From JBDTGE01 sp050742975 (lineage in GTDB: Bacteria > Actinomycetota > Actinomycetes > Mycobacteriales > Jatrophihabitantaceae), in contig JBOGDQ010000075.1 of NCBI GenBank assembly GCA_050742975.1, forward strand, positions 1-31,478: a DNA stretch of 31,478 bases, written 5' to 3'. The notes beneath the pieces are model-generated. The model searched no databases. It saw nothing but the letters and a program-made list of their open reading frames with translations, and had not been told where the DNA came from. A program made the translations under genes and the position numbers. This document shows, one piece after another, positions 6,613 through 13,386 of the stretch. Positions within the stretch are counted from its first letter, which is position 1, and the number at the start of each line of letters is the position of its first letter.

Positions 6613-7874
6613 GGGCCCGCGGGTTTCGTGAGCGCGACCTGGGCGACGTCGAGGTAGCCGGAGCGGAACCCGGCCTCGGAGTAGGCCAGGTACAGCCGCC
6701 ACATCGCTTGGAACGTGTCGTCGAATCCGAGTCGGGCCACGGCATCGGTGTGCTCGTCGAACGCGACGCGCCAGCGGCGCAACGTCTCGGCGTAGTGCGC
6801 CCCGAACATCAGCCGCGAGCCGACACGCAGCCCGGCCGCCACGGCATGGCTCTCGATCGCCGGCACGGACGGGATCTGCCCGCCCGGGAAGATGTACTTC
6901 ACGATCCAGGTGTAACTCTCGCAGCTGGCCAGCATCCGCTCGTGCGGCATGGTGATCGCCTGCAGCGCGGCCCGCCCGCCGGGTGCGAGCAGCCGTTCGA
7001 TGGCCGTGAAGTACTCCTGCCAGTGGTTCGCGCCGACGGCTTCGATCATCTCGACGCTGAGCACCGCATCGAACTGCCCGCGCAGCTCGCGGTAGTCGGC
7101 CAGCCGTACCTCGACCCGTCCACCAAATCCGGCGGCGGCGACCCGTTCCCGAGCCAGCCGGGCCTGTTCGGTCGAGATCGTGATGGTGCTGACCCGGGCG
7201 CCACGCGCGGCGGCCCGGATCGCGAGCTCCCCCCAGCCGGTACCGATCTCGAGCACCCTGCTACCGGCGCGCACGCCGGCGGCATCGAGCAGCCGGTCGA
7301 TCTTGTGCCGCTGTGCGGCCGCAAGGCTTTCGGTGCTGCCTGCGGGGCTGTCGGTGAACAGCGCGGCGGAATAGGTCATCGACTCGTCCAGGAACAGCGC
7401 GAACAGCTCGTTGGACAGGTCGTAGTGCCAGCGGATATTCGCCCGCGCGCCCGCGGGCGTGTTGTCCTGGCTCACCGGACGGTGGGCCAGAGCCACGTTC
7501 CGCAACCGCTGCAACCAGGGTGGCACCAGCGTGTCCAGCCGGGCGGCGAGCACGGTGAGCAGCGCGACCAATGCGTCGCCGTCGCCGCTGTCCCAGTCGC
7601 CGGCCATGAATGCCTCACCGAAACCGATCAGCCCGCCGGCCCCGAGGCGGTGGTAGAAGTCGTCCGGGCGGCGCAGCCGCAACAGCGGGTCGGCCCCGGT
7701 ACCGGAGCCCAACGCCCACCCGTCGGGGCCGCTCACCCGCAGCGGCAGCCCGCGCAGCGCGTGGCGCACCAGTGCACGCGCGGCGGCGGCGCGGCACGCG
7801 TTGTGCGGGACGCTCACGATGTCCGGCCAGCGCCGCGCGTCGATCCCGGCCGGCCGTGCGCACGTGGCGGTCAC
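6609..7874 (-). CDS. Cyclopropane-fatty-acid-synthase-family methyltransferase (UfaA1-like, EAVG type)
   Basis: A 421-residue protein close in length and motifs to mycobacterial UfaA1. It has an N-terminal domain with GLIGFGEAFMAGDW (81-94), then WHYDLSNELFALFLDESMTY (149-168), the SAM loop VLEIGTGWGELA (207-218) and ITISTEQ. The active-site segment is SVEMIEAVGANHW (273-285): Ala replaces the His of the usual EHVG. Relatives of this subtype add a methyl group across the double bond of oleoyl or vaccenoyl phospholipid, making a methyl(ene)-branched chain that a partner flavoprotein reduces or desaturates. The flavoprotein gene is upstream in the same operon. GTG at 7874 overlaps the DUF1365 stop (GTGA); longer upstream frames are shadows of that gene. 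Confidence 0.88.
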   Translation of the reverse strand: MTATCARPAGIDARRWPDIVSVPHNACRAAAARALVRHALRGLPLRVSGPDGWALGSGTGADPLLRLRRPDDFYHRLGAGGLIGFGEAFMAGDWDSGDGDALVALLTVLAARLDTLVPPWLQRLRNVALAHRPVSQDNTPAGARANIRWHYDLSNELFALFLDESMTYSAALFTDSPAGSTESLAAAQRHKIDRLLDAAGVRAGSRVLEIGTGWGELAIRAAARGARVSTITISTEQARLARERVAAAGFGGRVEVRLADYRELRGQFDAVLSVEMIEAVGANHWQEYFTAIERLLAPGGRAALQAITMPHERMLASCESYTWIVKYIFPGGQIPSVPAIESHAVAAGLRVGSRLMFGAHYAETLRRWRVAFDEHTDAVARLGFDDTFQAMWRLYLAYSEAGFRSGYLDVAQVALTKPAGP

Positions 7875-8647
7875 CTGGTCACCTGCGGTGATCGTGCCCG
7901 CCGGGGCTGCGGGACCGGTCGCAATCCCTTGGTGTAGAGCCGGATTCCGTGCCGGCGGATGTGCACCATCACCGCGCGGGTGGCCAGCGGTGTGCGCAGC
8001 GCGGACCACAGCGACGCCGATGATCGTCGGGTTCCGGTCATGACCGCGGTGAAAGCGCCGGCACCCGGGCGGTGCAGCGTGACCGTCACCGCGAGTCGAT
8101 CCCCGGGCTCGGGTACCCGGATCTCATAGCGCCCGTCGACCGGGTGGAACGGTGACACGTAGAACACCTTGTCCACCTGCTCGCACGAGCGCGGGCCCGG
8201 GTGCAGCAGGTAGCAGTGCCGGCCGCCGTAGGTGTTGCGGACCTCGGCGACGACGTACTCGAGCCGCCCGTCGGGGGTGTAGCAGTAGAAGACGCTCAGC
8301 GGGTTGAACACGTAGCCCAGCACCCGCGGGCCGGCGAGCATGAGGACCCGCGCCGGACGGGGCACGCCGCGCTCGAGCAGCCACCGGTTCACGTTCGTGC
8401 GGACCGTTTCGCGCCGGACGTGCGCGGCACCGTCGAGCAGGTGATCACGCGGGTCGAAGCGGCACAGCCGGCCCAGCCCGCGTGGCAGCTGGGGCAGCGC
8501 GTCCAGATCGACCAGCCACGTCCGCGCCGTGTTGCTGAATCTGTAGTCCAGCGGGTCGCGGCGGTGGTGGGTGATCCGCACGTCGTAACACGCCGGCGTG
8601 GCCGCGCCCGCCGCCTTTCGGGTCGGCGCGCCCGGCCGGCCGCTCAC
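7871..8647 (-). CDS. DUF1365 family protein
   Basis: A 258-residue protein of DUF1365 (COG3496), a family almost always encoded beside a FAD amine-oxidase-like protein and a cyclopropane-synthase-like methyltransferase. Family landmarks are the N-terminal ACYDVRITHHRRDPLDYRFS with WLVDLDALPQ, the central LGYVFNPLSVFYCYTPDG, EVRNTYGGRHCYLL and VDKVFYVSPFHPVDGRYEIR, and a basic C-terminus. It has no predicted membrane helix, although several aromatic strands suggest membrane association. Its biochemical role is undefined; proteobacterial homologues belong to the singlet-oxygen sigma-E/ChrR regulon. It starts at GTG 8647, overlapping the stop of the oxidase gene (GTGA), and its own stop overlaps the next start, so it is tightly coupled on both sides. 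Confidence 0.9.
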   Translation of the reverse strand: MSGRPGAPTRKAAGAATPACYDVRITHHRRDPLDYRFSNTARTWLVDLDALPQLPRGLGRLCRFDPRDHLLDGAAHVRRETVRTNVNRWLLERGVPRPARVLMLAGPRVLGYVFNPLSVFYCYTPDGRLEYVVAEVRNTYGGRHCYLLHPGPRSCEQVDKVFYVSPFHPVDGRYEIRVPEPGDRLAVTVTLHRPGAGAFTAVMTGTRRSSASLWSALRTPLATRAVMVHIRRHGIRLYTKGLRPVPQPRRARSPQVTR

Positions 8648-9912
8648 CAGTTCACCCCGAGGCTAGCCGCGGCGCGTACCCCGGCGGCACAGCCGTCCTC
8701 GTGAAATCCCCACCCGTGGTAGGCGCCGGCGAAGGCGAGCACGCCGTCATTGAGCGCGGGCAGGTCGGCCTGTGCGGCGACGGAGTCGGGGGTGTAGATC
8801 GGGTGCTGGTACACCATCCGTTCGATCACCGTCTCGGGGCGGACCGTGCCGTGCTCGTTGAGCGTGACAAGGTAGCGCGAGGACGCGTGCAGGCGTTGCA
8901 GCCGGGTCAGGTCGTAGCTGACCCGCACCGCCGACGCGGGCGCGTCGCAGCCGGGCAGCACGTAGTTCCACGACGCCCGAGCACGCGTCGATCGAGGCAG
9001 CACCGAGGTGTCGGTGTGCAGCACGGTCGGGTTGAGCGAGTAGCGAAAGGCCCCCAGCGTGGCGCGTTCGGCCGGCGTCGGGTGAGCGAGCAGCGCGAGC
9101 GCCTGGTCCGGATGGGTCGCGATCACCGCGGCGTCGAAGCGGTGCAGCTGCCCGTCGCCGTCGCGGACCTCTGCACCGTCGCGATCGCGGGCCAGGCTGC
9201 GCACCGGGGTGCTGGTGTGCACCGCGGACAGCGCCTTGACCGCGTGCTTGACGTAGCTGGCCGAGCCGCCGACAACGGTGCGCCACCGCGGTGAGCCGGT
9301 CACGGTGAGCATGCCGTGGTTGCGCAGAAACGCGAACAGGTACCGCGCCGGGTACTGCCCCGCCAGCTGTGGCGGGCACGACCAGACCGCCGAGACCAGC
9401 GGGGTGAGGAAGTGCGTGCAGAAGTAGCGGCTGAACCGTCCACGGCGCACGAACTGCGCCAGCGTCTGATCGGCGTCCGGGCGGTCCTGGACGTCGAGCA
9501 GCGCTCGCGCCCGCCGATGAAAGCGCACGACCTCGCCCAGCAGCAGCAGGTACCGCGGACTGGTGGCGTTGCCGATCCTCGGGAACAGCCCGCCCGGCCC
9601 GCGGCCGCCGGCGTACTCCAGCCCGCAGCCGCAACAGCGAATCGACATGCTCATGTCCGAATCCTGTGTCGCGACGCCCAGTTCGGCGAACAGGCGCAGC
9701 AGGTTCGGGTAGGTGTGCGCGTTGTGCACCAGGAACCCCGAATCGGCCAGGACCGGGCGGCCGGAAGCATCGCTCAGCTCGTGGGTGTGGGCGTGCCCGC
9801 CGAGGCGATCGTCCGCCTCGAACAGCGTGACATCGGTGCCGCGTTGCAGGATGTAGGCCGCCGTCAGGCCAGCAACCCCACTGCCGACGACCGCTACCCG
9901 GCGCCGCGCCAT
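8644..9912 (-). CDS. FAD-dependent amine-oxidase-like oxidoreductase, first gene of the SigK operon
   Basis: A 422-residue flavoprotein. The N-terminal Rossmann motif is RRVAVVGSGVAGLTAAYILQ (GxGxxG at 10-15) with the ribose-binding Glu in FEADDRLGGHAHTH (31-44). The middle holds WSCPPQLAGQYPARYLFAFL, and the C-terminal FAD motif is DGVLAFAGAYHGWGFHEDGC. This is the COG2907 type of NAD(P)/FAD-binding protein, which partners UfaA1-like methyltransferases and DUF1365 proteins. It probably oxidises or reduces the methylated acyl chain (desaturase- or reductase-like chemistry). ATG at 9912 is preceded by GGAGGTGA with suitable spacing. A SigK-like promoter lies at 9959-9985, giving a leader of about 40 nt. 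Its stop overlaps the DUF1365 start. Confidence 0.9.
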   Translation of the reverse strand: MARRRVAVVGSGVAGLTAAYILQRGTDVTLFEADDRLGGHAHTHELSDASGRPVLADSGFLVHNAHTYPNLLRLFAELGVATQDSDMSMSIRCCGCGLEYAGGRGPGGLFPRIGNATSPRYLLLLGEVVRFHRRARALLDVQDRPDADQTLAQFVRRGRFSRYFCTHFLTPLVSAVWSCPPQLAGQYPARYLFAFLRNHGMLTVTGSPRWRTVVGGSASYVKHAVKALSAVHTSTPVRSLARDRDGAEVRDGDGQLHRFDAAVIATHPDQALALLAHPTPAERATLGAFRYSLNPTVLHTDTSVLPRSTRARASWNYVLPGCDAPASAVRVSYDLTRLQRLHASSRYLVTLNEHGTVRPETVIERMVYQHPIYTPDSVAAQADLPALNDGVLAFAGAYHGWGFHEDGCAAGVRAAASLGVNW

Positions 9913-9958
9913 GGCGTTCACCTCCGAATCGTGGCCATCGTCTTGATCTGCCTGAGGG

Positions 9959-9985
9959 ATTCGTGCCGGCCGCCCGTCCGGATTG
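9959..9985 (-). promoter_or_regulatory. Candidate SigK promoter of the lipid-modification operon
   Basis: On the minus strand CAATCC (9985-9980) is followed after exactly 15 nt by ACGAAT (9964-9959), about 47 nt before the oxidase start. It matches the promoters at 10050-10076 and 4534-4560 in both elements and spacing, differing from them only in the first base of the -10. Confidence 0.7.
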
Positions 9986-10049
9986 GACAACGCCCAGGCC
10001 CGGCGGCACGCCGGCGGCGACGCGCTCGGAGAGCAGTTGCCGACCAGCG

Positions 10050-10076
10050 CAATCCGCACGCGAGGTTGCTCCGAAT
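10050..10076 (+). promoter_or_regulatory. Candidate SigK promoter of the CHRD-sortase operon
   Basis: CAATCC at 10050-10055, 15 nt, then CCGAAT at 10071-10076 on the plus strand. It lies 109 bp upstream of the CHRD gene and 65 bp from the oppositely oriented SigK-like promoter, making the 9913-10184 gap a bidirectional control region. The long leader of about 100 nt has no obvious hairpin that I can defend as a regulatory RNA. Confidence 0.7.
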
Positions 10077-10184
10077 CGCTTGCATCGGGCCGAGAACTCG
10101 GCTCGACCGGATCCCGAGAAACGCAGCGGGCCGGTCAGCACCGGGCACCCGCCCGGCGCCCTCGATCAGAAGGGGAACCACGAC

Positions 10185-11048
10185 ATGAACAAGTCTCTAC
10201 GGCTGGCGGCGCCGGTCGCCGCGCTCGGCATCGCCGGGCTGGCCGGCCTGGCATTAGCCATGCCCGCCAACGCGGCCACCCAGACCACCACCTACCAGGC
10301 CACATTGAACGCCGTGTCGCCGAACACACCGTCCGGCGCCGCCTCCGGGAAGCTCACGCTGACGCTCAACGGTGACCAGGCCACGGTCAGTGAGCAGGTC
10401 AACGGCCTGGCGACCAAGTTGCCGACGGACAAGACGACACTGGCCTCGCTCGGTATCCCGGCGGCTTTCGCCGGCGCGCCGTTCCCGCACGTGCAACACA
10501 TCCACATCAACGGCCAGGACACCTGCCCAACCTCCTCGGCCGACACCAACGGTGACGGCGTGATCAGCACCGTCGAAGGACAGCCCGCGTACGGCATGAT
10601 CGGCACCACCTTGTCGACCAAGGGCGACACCAGCGCGAAGTCGGCGACCGACGTGACGGTCGCTCCCGGTGGCGGCAGCTTCACCTACAAGCGCACGTTC
10701 ACCATCAACCAGACCACCCTGTCGGCGATCCAGAACAACAAGGCAGTCATCGTCGTGCACGGCCTGAACCCGGCCAACGCGCCGAAGGCCTCGCTGACCA
10801 CGCCGAACTCGCTGGGTGTCACCCTGCCCGGGGCGAGCAAGAAGCTCGCGCTGATCGGGACCGCCCCGGCGCTGTGCGGCGCGCTGCAGGCCTCGCAGAT
10901 GTCGGCCACCCCGGTGGGTTCGAGCCCGACCGGCGGGGGTAGCACCGCGGGGATCGAGGACGAGGCGCTGTTCGGCCTCGGCGGTGGGCTGATCCTGGCC
11001 GCAGGCGGCGTGTTCCTCGCCCGCCGGCGCTTCGGACAGCAGAACTAA
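10185..11048 (+). CDS. Secreted CHRD-domain surface protein with EF-hand-like loop
   Basis: A 287-residue exported protein. Residues 1-30 are a signal peptide (AAPVAALGIAGLAGLALAMP, cleavage after ANA at 30). A CHRD-type beta domain follows, containing the PHVQHIHINGQ signature at 101-111. Inside it, residues 120-131 (DTNGDGVISTVE) form a complete EF-hand calcium loop D-x-N-x-D-G-x-I-x3-E. Cys114 and Cys231 could pair. Residues 245-259 are a Gly/Ser linker, 262-279 a hydrophobic helix and 280-287 a basic tail (RRRFGQQN), the layout of a wall-sorted or membrane-anchored protein, though no LPxTG is visible. The ATG has AGAAGGGG upstream. The class F sortase encoded 31 bp downstream is the obvious candidate to process it, and a SigK-like promoter precedes it. 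Confidence 0.85.
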   Translation: MNKSLRLAAPVAALGIAGLAGLALAMPANAATQTTTYQATLNAVSPNTPSGAASGKLTLTLNGDQATVSEQVNGLATKLPTDKTTLASLGIPAAFAGAPFPHVQHIHINGQDTCPTSSADTNGDGVISTVEGQPAYGMIGTTLSTKGDTSAKSATDVTVAPGGGSFTYKRTFTINQTTLSAIQNNKAVIVVHGLNPANAPKASLTTPNSLGVTLPGASKKLALIGTAPALCGALQASQMSATPVGSSPTGGGSTAGIEDEALFGLGGGLILAAGGVFLARRRFGQQN

Positions 11049-11079
11049 CCACCGAGGGAAACCAGGAAATAGGTAAACC

Positions 11080-11808
11080 ATGAGCGCCCACGCCCGCCGG
11101 CTGACGACCCGGATGAGGGTTCTGAGCCTGGCGGGCGTGGTGCTCCTGGTCTGTGGGGTGATCGCCATCGTCATCGCGGTACAGGCCCAGAAATCGGCGC
11201 CGCAGCCGCCGGCCTCGGCCGCGAGCCCGGTCGCGGTCACCCCCTCCACGGCGCGCTCGCCGGGCACTCCGCCGCCTGGCTCGGATGCATCCACGGCCAA
11301 GCCGGCGGCGACCACGCCGAGCGTGCACGGGCCGATCCTGGCCCGCTCGATCCCGACCCACCTGACGGTGCCCGCGATCGGCGTGAACTCGAACCTGAAG
11401 CAGATCGGACTCACCAAGGACGGGCAGATCCAGACACCCCCGCTCGTGCGCGACTCGCACGCCTACTGGCTCACCGTCTCACCGACCCCCGGCCAACTCG
11501 GCCCGGCGACCATCATCGGCCACGTCGACTCCGCAGCCTACGGACCGGGCGTGTTCTTCGACCTGGGCAAAGTGCGCCAGCGCGACACGATCGAGGTGAC
11601 CCGCGCCGATGGCACCGTCGCCGTGTTCGAAGTGACCCACGTCAACGAATACAAGAAGGCGGGCTTCCCCACCGACGCCGTGTACGGCAACACCGACAAC
11701 GCCGCACTACGGCTGATCACCTGCGGCGGCACGTTCAACTCCTCCGAGCGCAGCTACGAATCCAACATCGTCGTCTACGCCGACCTCGTCTCCTCCCACC
11801 ACACCTGA
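11080..11808 (+). CDS. Class F sortase
   Basis: A 242-residue membrane-anchored transpeptidase. One N-terminal helix (17-36) is followed by a Pro/Ala/Thr-rich spacer (37-86) and the catalytic beta-barrel. The catalytic triad is visible: His148 in ATIIGHVDS, Cys215 in LRLITCGGTFN and Arg224 in SSERSYESN. The start of the barrel (THLTVPAIGVNSNLKQIGL) and VFFDLGKVRQRDTIEV are typical of actinobacterial class F enzymes. These are usually encoded alone or beside their substrate. Here the preceding gene encodes a secreted protein with a C-terminal anchor-like helix, making that the likely substrate. The ATG at 11080 follows an AGGAAATAGG segment. It belongs to the plus-strand cluster downstream of the SigK-like promoter. 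Confidence 0.92.
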   Translation: MSAHARRLTTRMRVLSLAGVVLLVCGVIAIVIAVQAQKSAPQPPASAASPVAVTPSTARSPGTPPPGSDASTAKPAATTPSVHGPILARSIPTHLTVPAIGVNSNLKQIGLTKDGQIQTPPLVRDSHAYWLTVSPTPGQLGPATIIGHVDSAAYGPGVFFDLGKVRQRDTIEVTRADGTVAVFEVTHVNEYKKAGFPTDAVYGNTDNAALRLITCGGTFNSSERSYESNIVVYADLVSSHHT

Positions 11809-11875
11809 CCACACCCCACGCCCGACACCCTCGAGCGCGGGCCCGCGCACTCCCCCTCTATCAGTGAGGACCGTC

Positions 11876-12469
11876 ATGACACAACTGCTGGCCCGAACGT
11901 CGGTAAGCCCCCCACCGCCGGCCCCCCCGGCAGCCGATCCCGCCGCCGTGCGCAGATACCACTGGGTCCGGGTCGGGTTCGGGCTCATCTGGGCCCTCGA
12001 CGCCGCGCTGAAATGGCAACCCGGCTTCCGCGACACCTACCCGTCGATGATCACCGACGCGGCGCAGGGGCAGCCGCGATGGCTGGCGGGATGGTTCTCA
12101 TTCTGGGACCAGAGCATCGCTCACGCCCCGACGCTCTTCGCCGTGCTCCTCGCCCTCGCCGAGACCGCGATCGCCCTGAGCCTGATCCTCGGGATCGCGC
12201 AACGCGTCGGATTCACCGGCGGCATCGTCCTCGCGCTGCTCATCTGGGCAATCGGTGAAGGCTTCGGCGGCCCCTACGCCAGCGGCGGCAGCGACATCGG
12301 CGCCGCGATCATGTACGCGGTGCTGTTCGGGGGCCTGTGGCTCGCCGTACCCCGAACCGTCCGCATAGCCGCCCCAGCACTCGACCACAAACTCGCGCCA
12401 CACCGCGCTTGGCGGTGGGCTACCTTCGCCCCCGCCTCGCCCTACACATTGGAAGGGACGTTCCAGTGA
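11876..12469 (+). CDS. DoxX-like integral membrane protein
   Basis: A 197-residue membrane protein with four probable helices (30-45, 84-107, 112-130, 140-158). It has the DoxX-type features RVGFGLIWALDAALKWQPGF at the first helix and LALAETAIALSLILGI in the second. The loop after the first helix is long and amphipathic (FRDTYPSMITDAAQGQP). DoxX-like proteins take part in quinone- or thiol-linked redox processes at the membrane; in mycobacteria a DoxX protein assists resistance to thiol-oxidative stress. That is family knowledge, not proof here. ATG 11876 is chosen over the GTG at 11864 because GTGAGGA lies 7-8 nt upstream. The gene's stop overlaps the start of the lipoprotein gene. Confidence 0.75.
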   Translation: MTQLLARTSVSPPPPAPPAADPAAVRRYHWVRVGFGLIWALDAALKWQPGFRDTYPSMITDAAQGQPRWLAGWFSFWDQSIAHAPTLFAVLLALAETAIALSLILGIAQRVGFTGGIVLALLIWAIGEGFGGPYASGGSDIGAAIMYAVLFGGLWLAVPRTVRIAAPALDHKLAPHRAWRWATFAPASPYTLEGTFQ

Positions 12470-13107
12470 AGACCAACACTCTGGCCCTCTGCCTGCTGGC
12501 AGCCGCAGCACTGCCGCTCGCCGGGTGCGCCGCGGCCGCCAGCTCGCCACCCAAGTCTTCCAGCCACCAGCAGATGACAGCCGGCATGGTCATGCCCGAT
12601 GGCTCCACCATGGGCGCGGGCCAGATGACGCCGGGCATGGTGATGCCGGACGGCTCGACCATGGCGCCCGGCTCGCCCGGTACCGCCCCATCGGCGGCAG
12701 CGAAGATGATCTGCACCGACGAGACGCGCGACAACATCGCCACAGTGCTCTCCGTGACGCCTGACCCGAAGCCGGCCGCAACCTGGCAGGGCGGAACCTA
12801 CACCTGCACCTACCGCCTCCCGATGGGCACGATCGTGCTCTCCGTGCACGAGTCGGCCGACGTCCCCGCCGCAGCCGCCTACACCGCCAGACTGCGTCCG
12901 GCCATCGCCGACGCCAAGAACCTCGTGGGTCTCACCAAGACCGCGTTCGGCACCACGAACGGCGTCCTTGTGCTGCAGAAGGACAACGACACCCTCCGAG
13001 TAGACACCTCCGGCCTGCAACCGCAAACCGGCCGGCTCCACGAACACCGAGCCGACTTCGCTTACGAAATTGCCGCCGTCATCATGGGCTGCTGGACCGG
13101 CGGCTGA
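12466..13107 (+). CDS. Met-rich lipoprotein with 17-residue tandem repeat
   Basis: A 213-residue exported lipoprotein. The signal peptide ends in the lipobox LPLAGC, with Cys21 as the lipidated residue. Residues 36-52 and 53-69 are two copies of a 17-residue unit built on QMT(A/P)GMVMPDGSTM, giving ten Met residues within about 35 positions plus one His. Such Met-rich exported segments often bind Cu(I) or Ag(I) or are methionine-sulfoxide-prone. The C-terminal domain (80-213) contains three Cys (MICTDETRDN, TYTCTYR, MGCWTGG) and resembles uncharacterised actinobacterial lipoprotein domains. GTG at 12466 overlaps the stop of the DoxX-like gene (GTGA), and GGAAGGG precedes it, so it is co-translated with the cluster headed by the CHRD protein and sortase. 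Confidence 0.85.
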   Translation: MKTNTLALCLLAAAALPLAGCAAAASSPPKSSSHQQMTAGMVMPDGSTMGAGQMTPGMVMPDGSTMAPGSPGTAPSAAAKMICTDETRDNIATVLSVTPDPKPAATWQGGTYTCTYRLPMGTIVLSVHESADVPAAAAYTARLRPAIADAKNLVGLTKTAFGTTNGVLVLQKDNDTLRVDTSGLQPQTGRLHEHRADFAYEIAAVIMGCWTGG

Positions 13108-13386
13108 GACTCCCAAGGTCTCGGACTGGGACAGGGGCCATTGCATTCGACGGCCAGCTCCGCACCGACCGGCCGACCCTCACGGTGCGGCAGCCGCCTT
13201 CAGCCACGAACCGAAACGCACAGACACGCCGCCGACCGGGAGCGGGTTCGCCGAGCGCCGGCGCGGCTCCGAGCGCCGCATGCGCGACCGGTGGAGTCCG
13301 TCCTGCTCGTGCTCCATCCGGGCCGACCCCGACATCGGGGTGGGGAAACCTCCGCAGAAGCTGCACAGCCTGGGCGCCCGCAGGGG
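13108..13386. other. Intergenic region between convergent lipoprotein and SDR genes
   Basis: Two convergent genes end at either side of this 279-bp stretch. I see no supported ORF. A perfect 7-bp inverted repeat, ACCCCGA / TCGGGGT, at 13326-13341 could help termination on either strand, but no T-run follows it. Confidence 0.4.

Noticed and set aside
8747..10141. Overlapping minus-strand frame across the FAD oxidase gene
   Set aside because: Low-complexity Arg/Gly/Ala shadow of the real reading frame.
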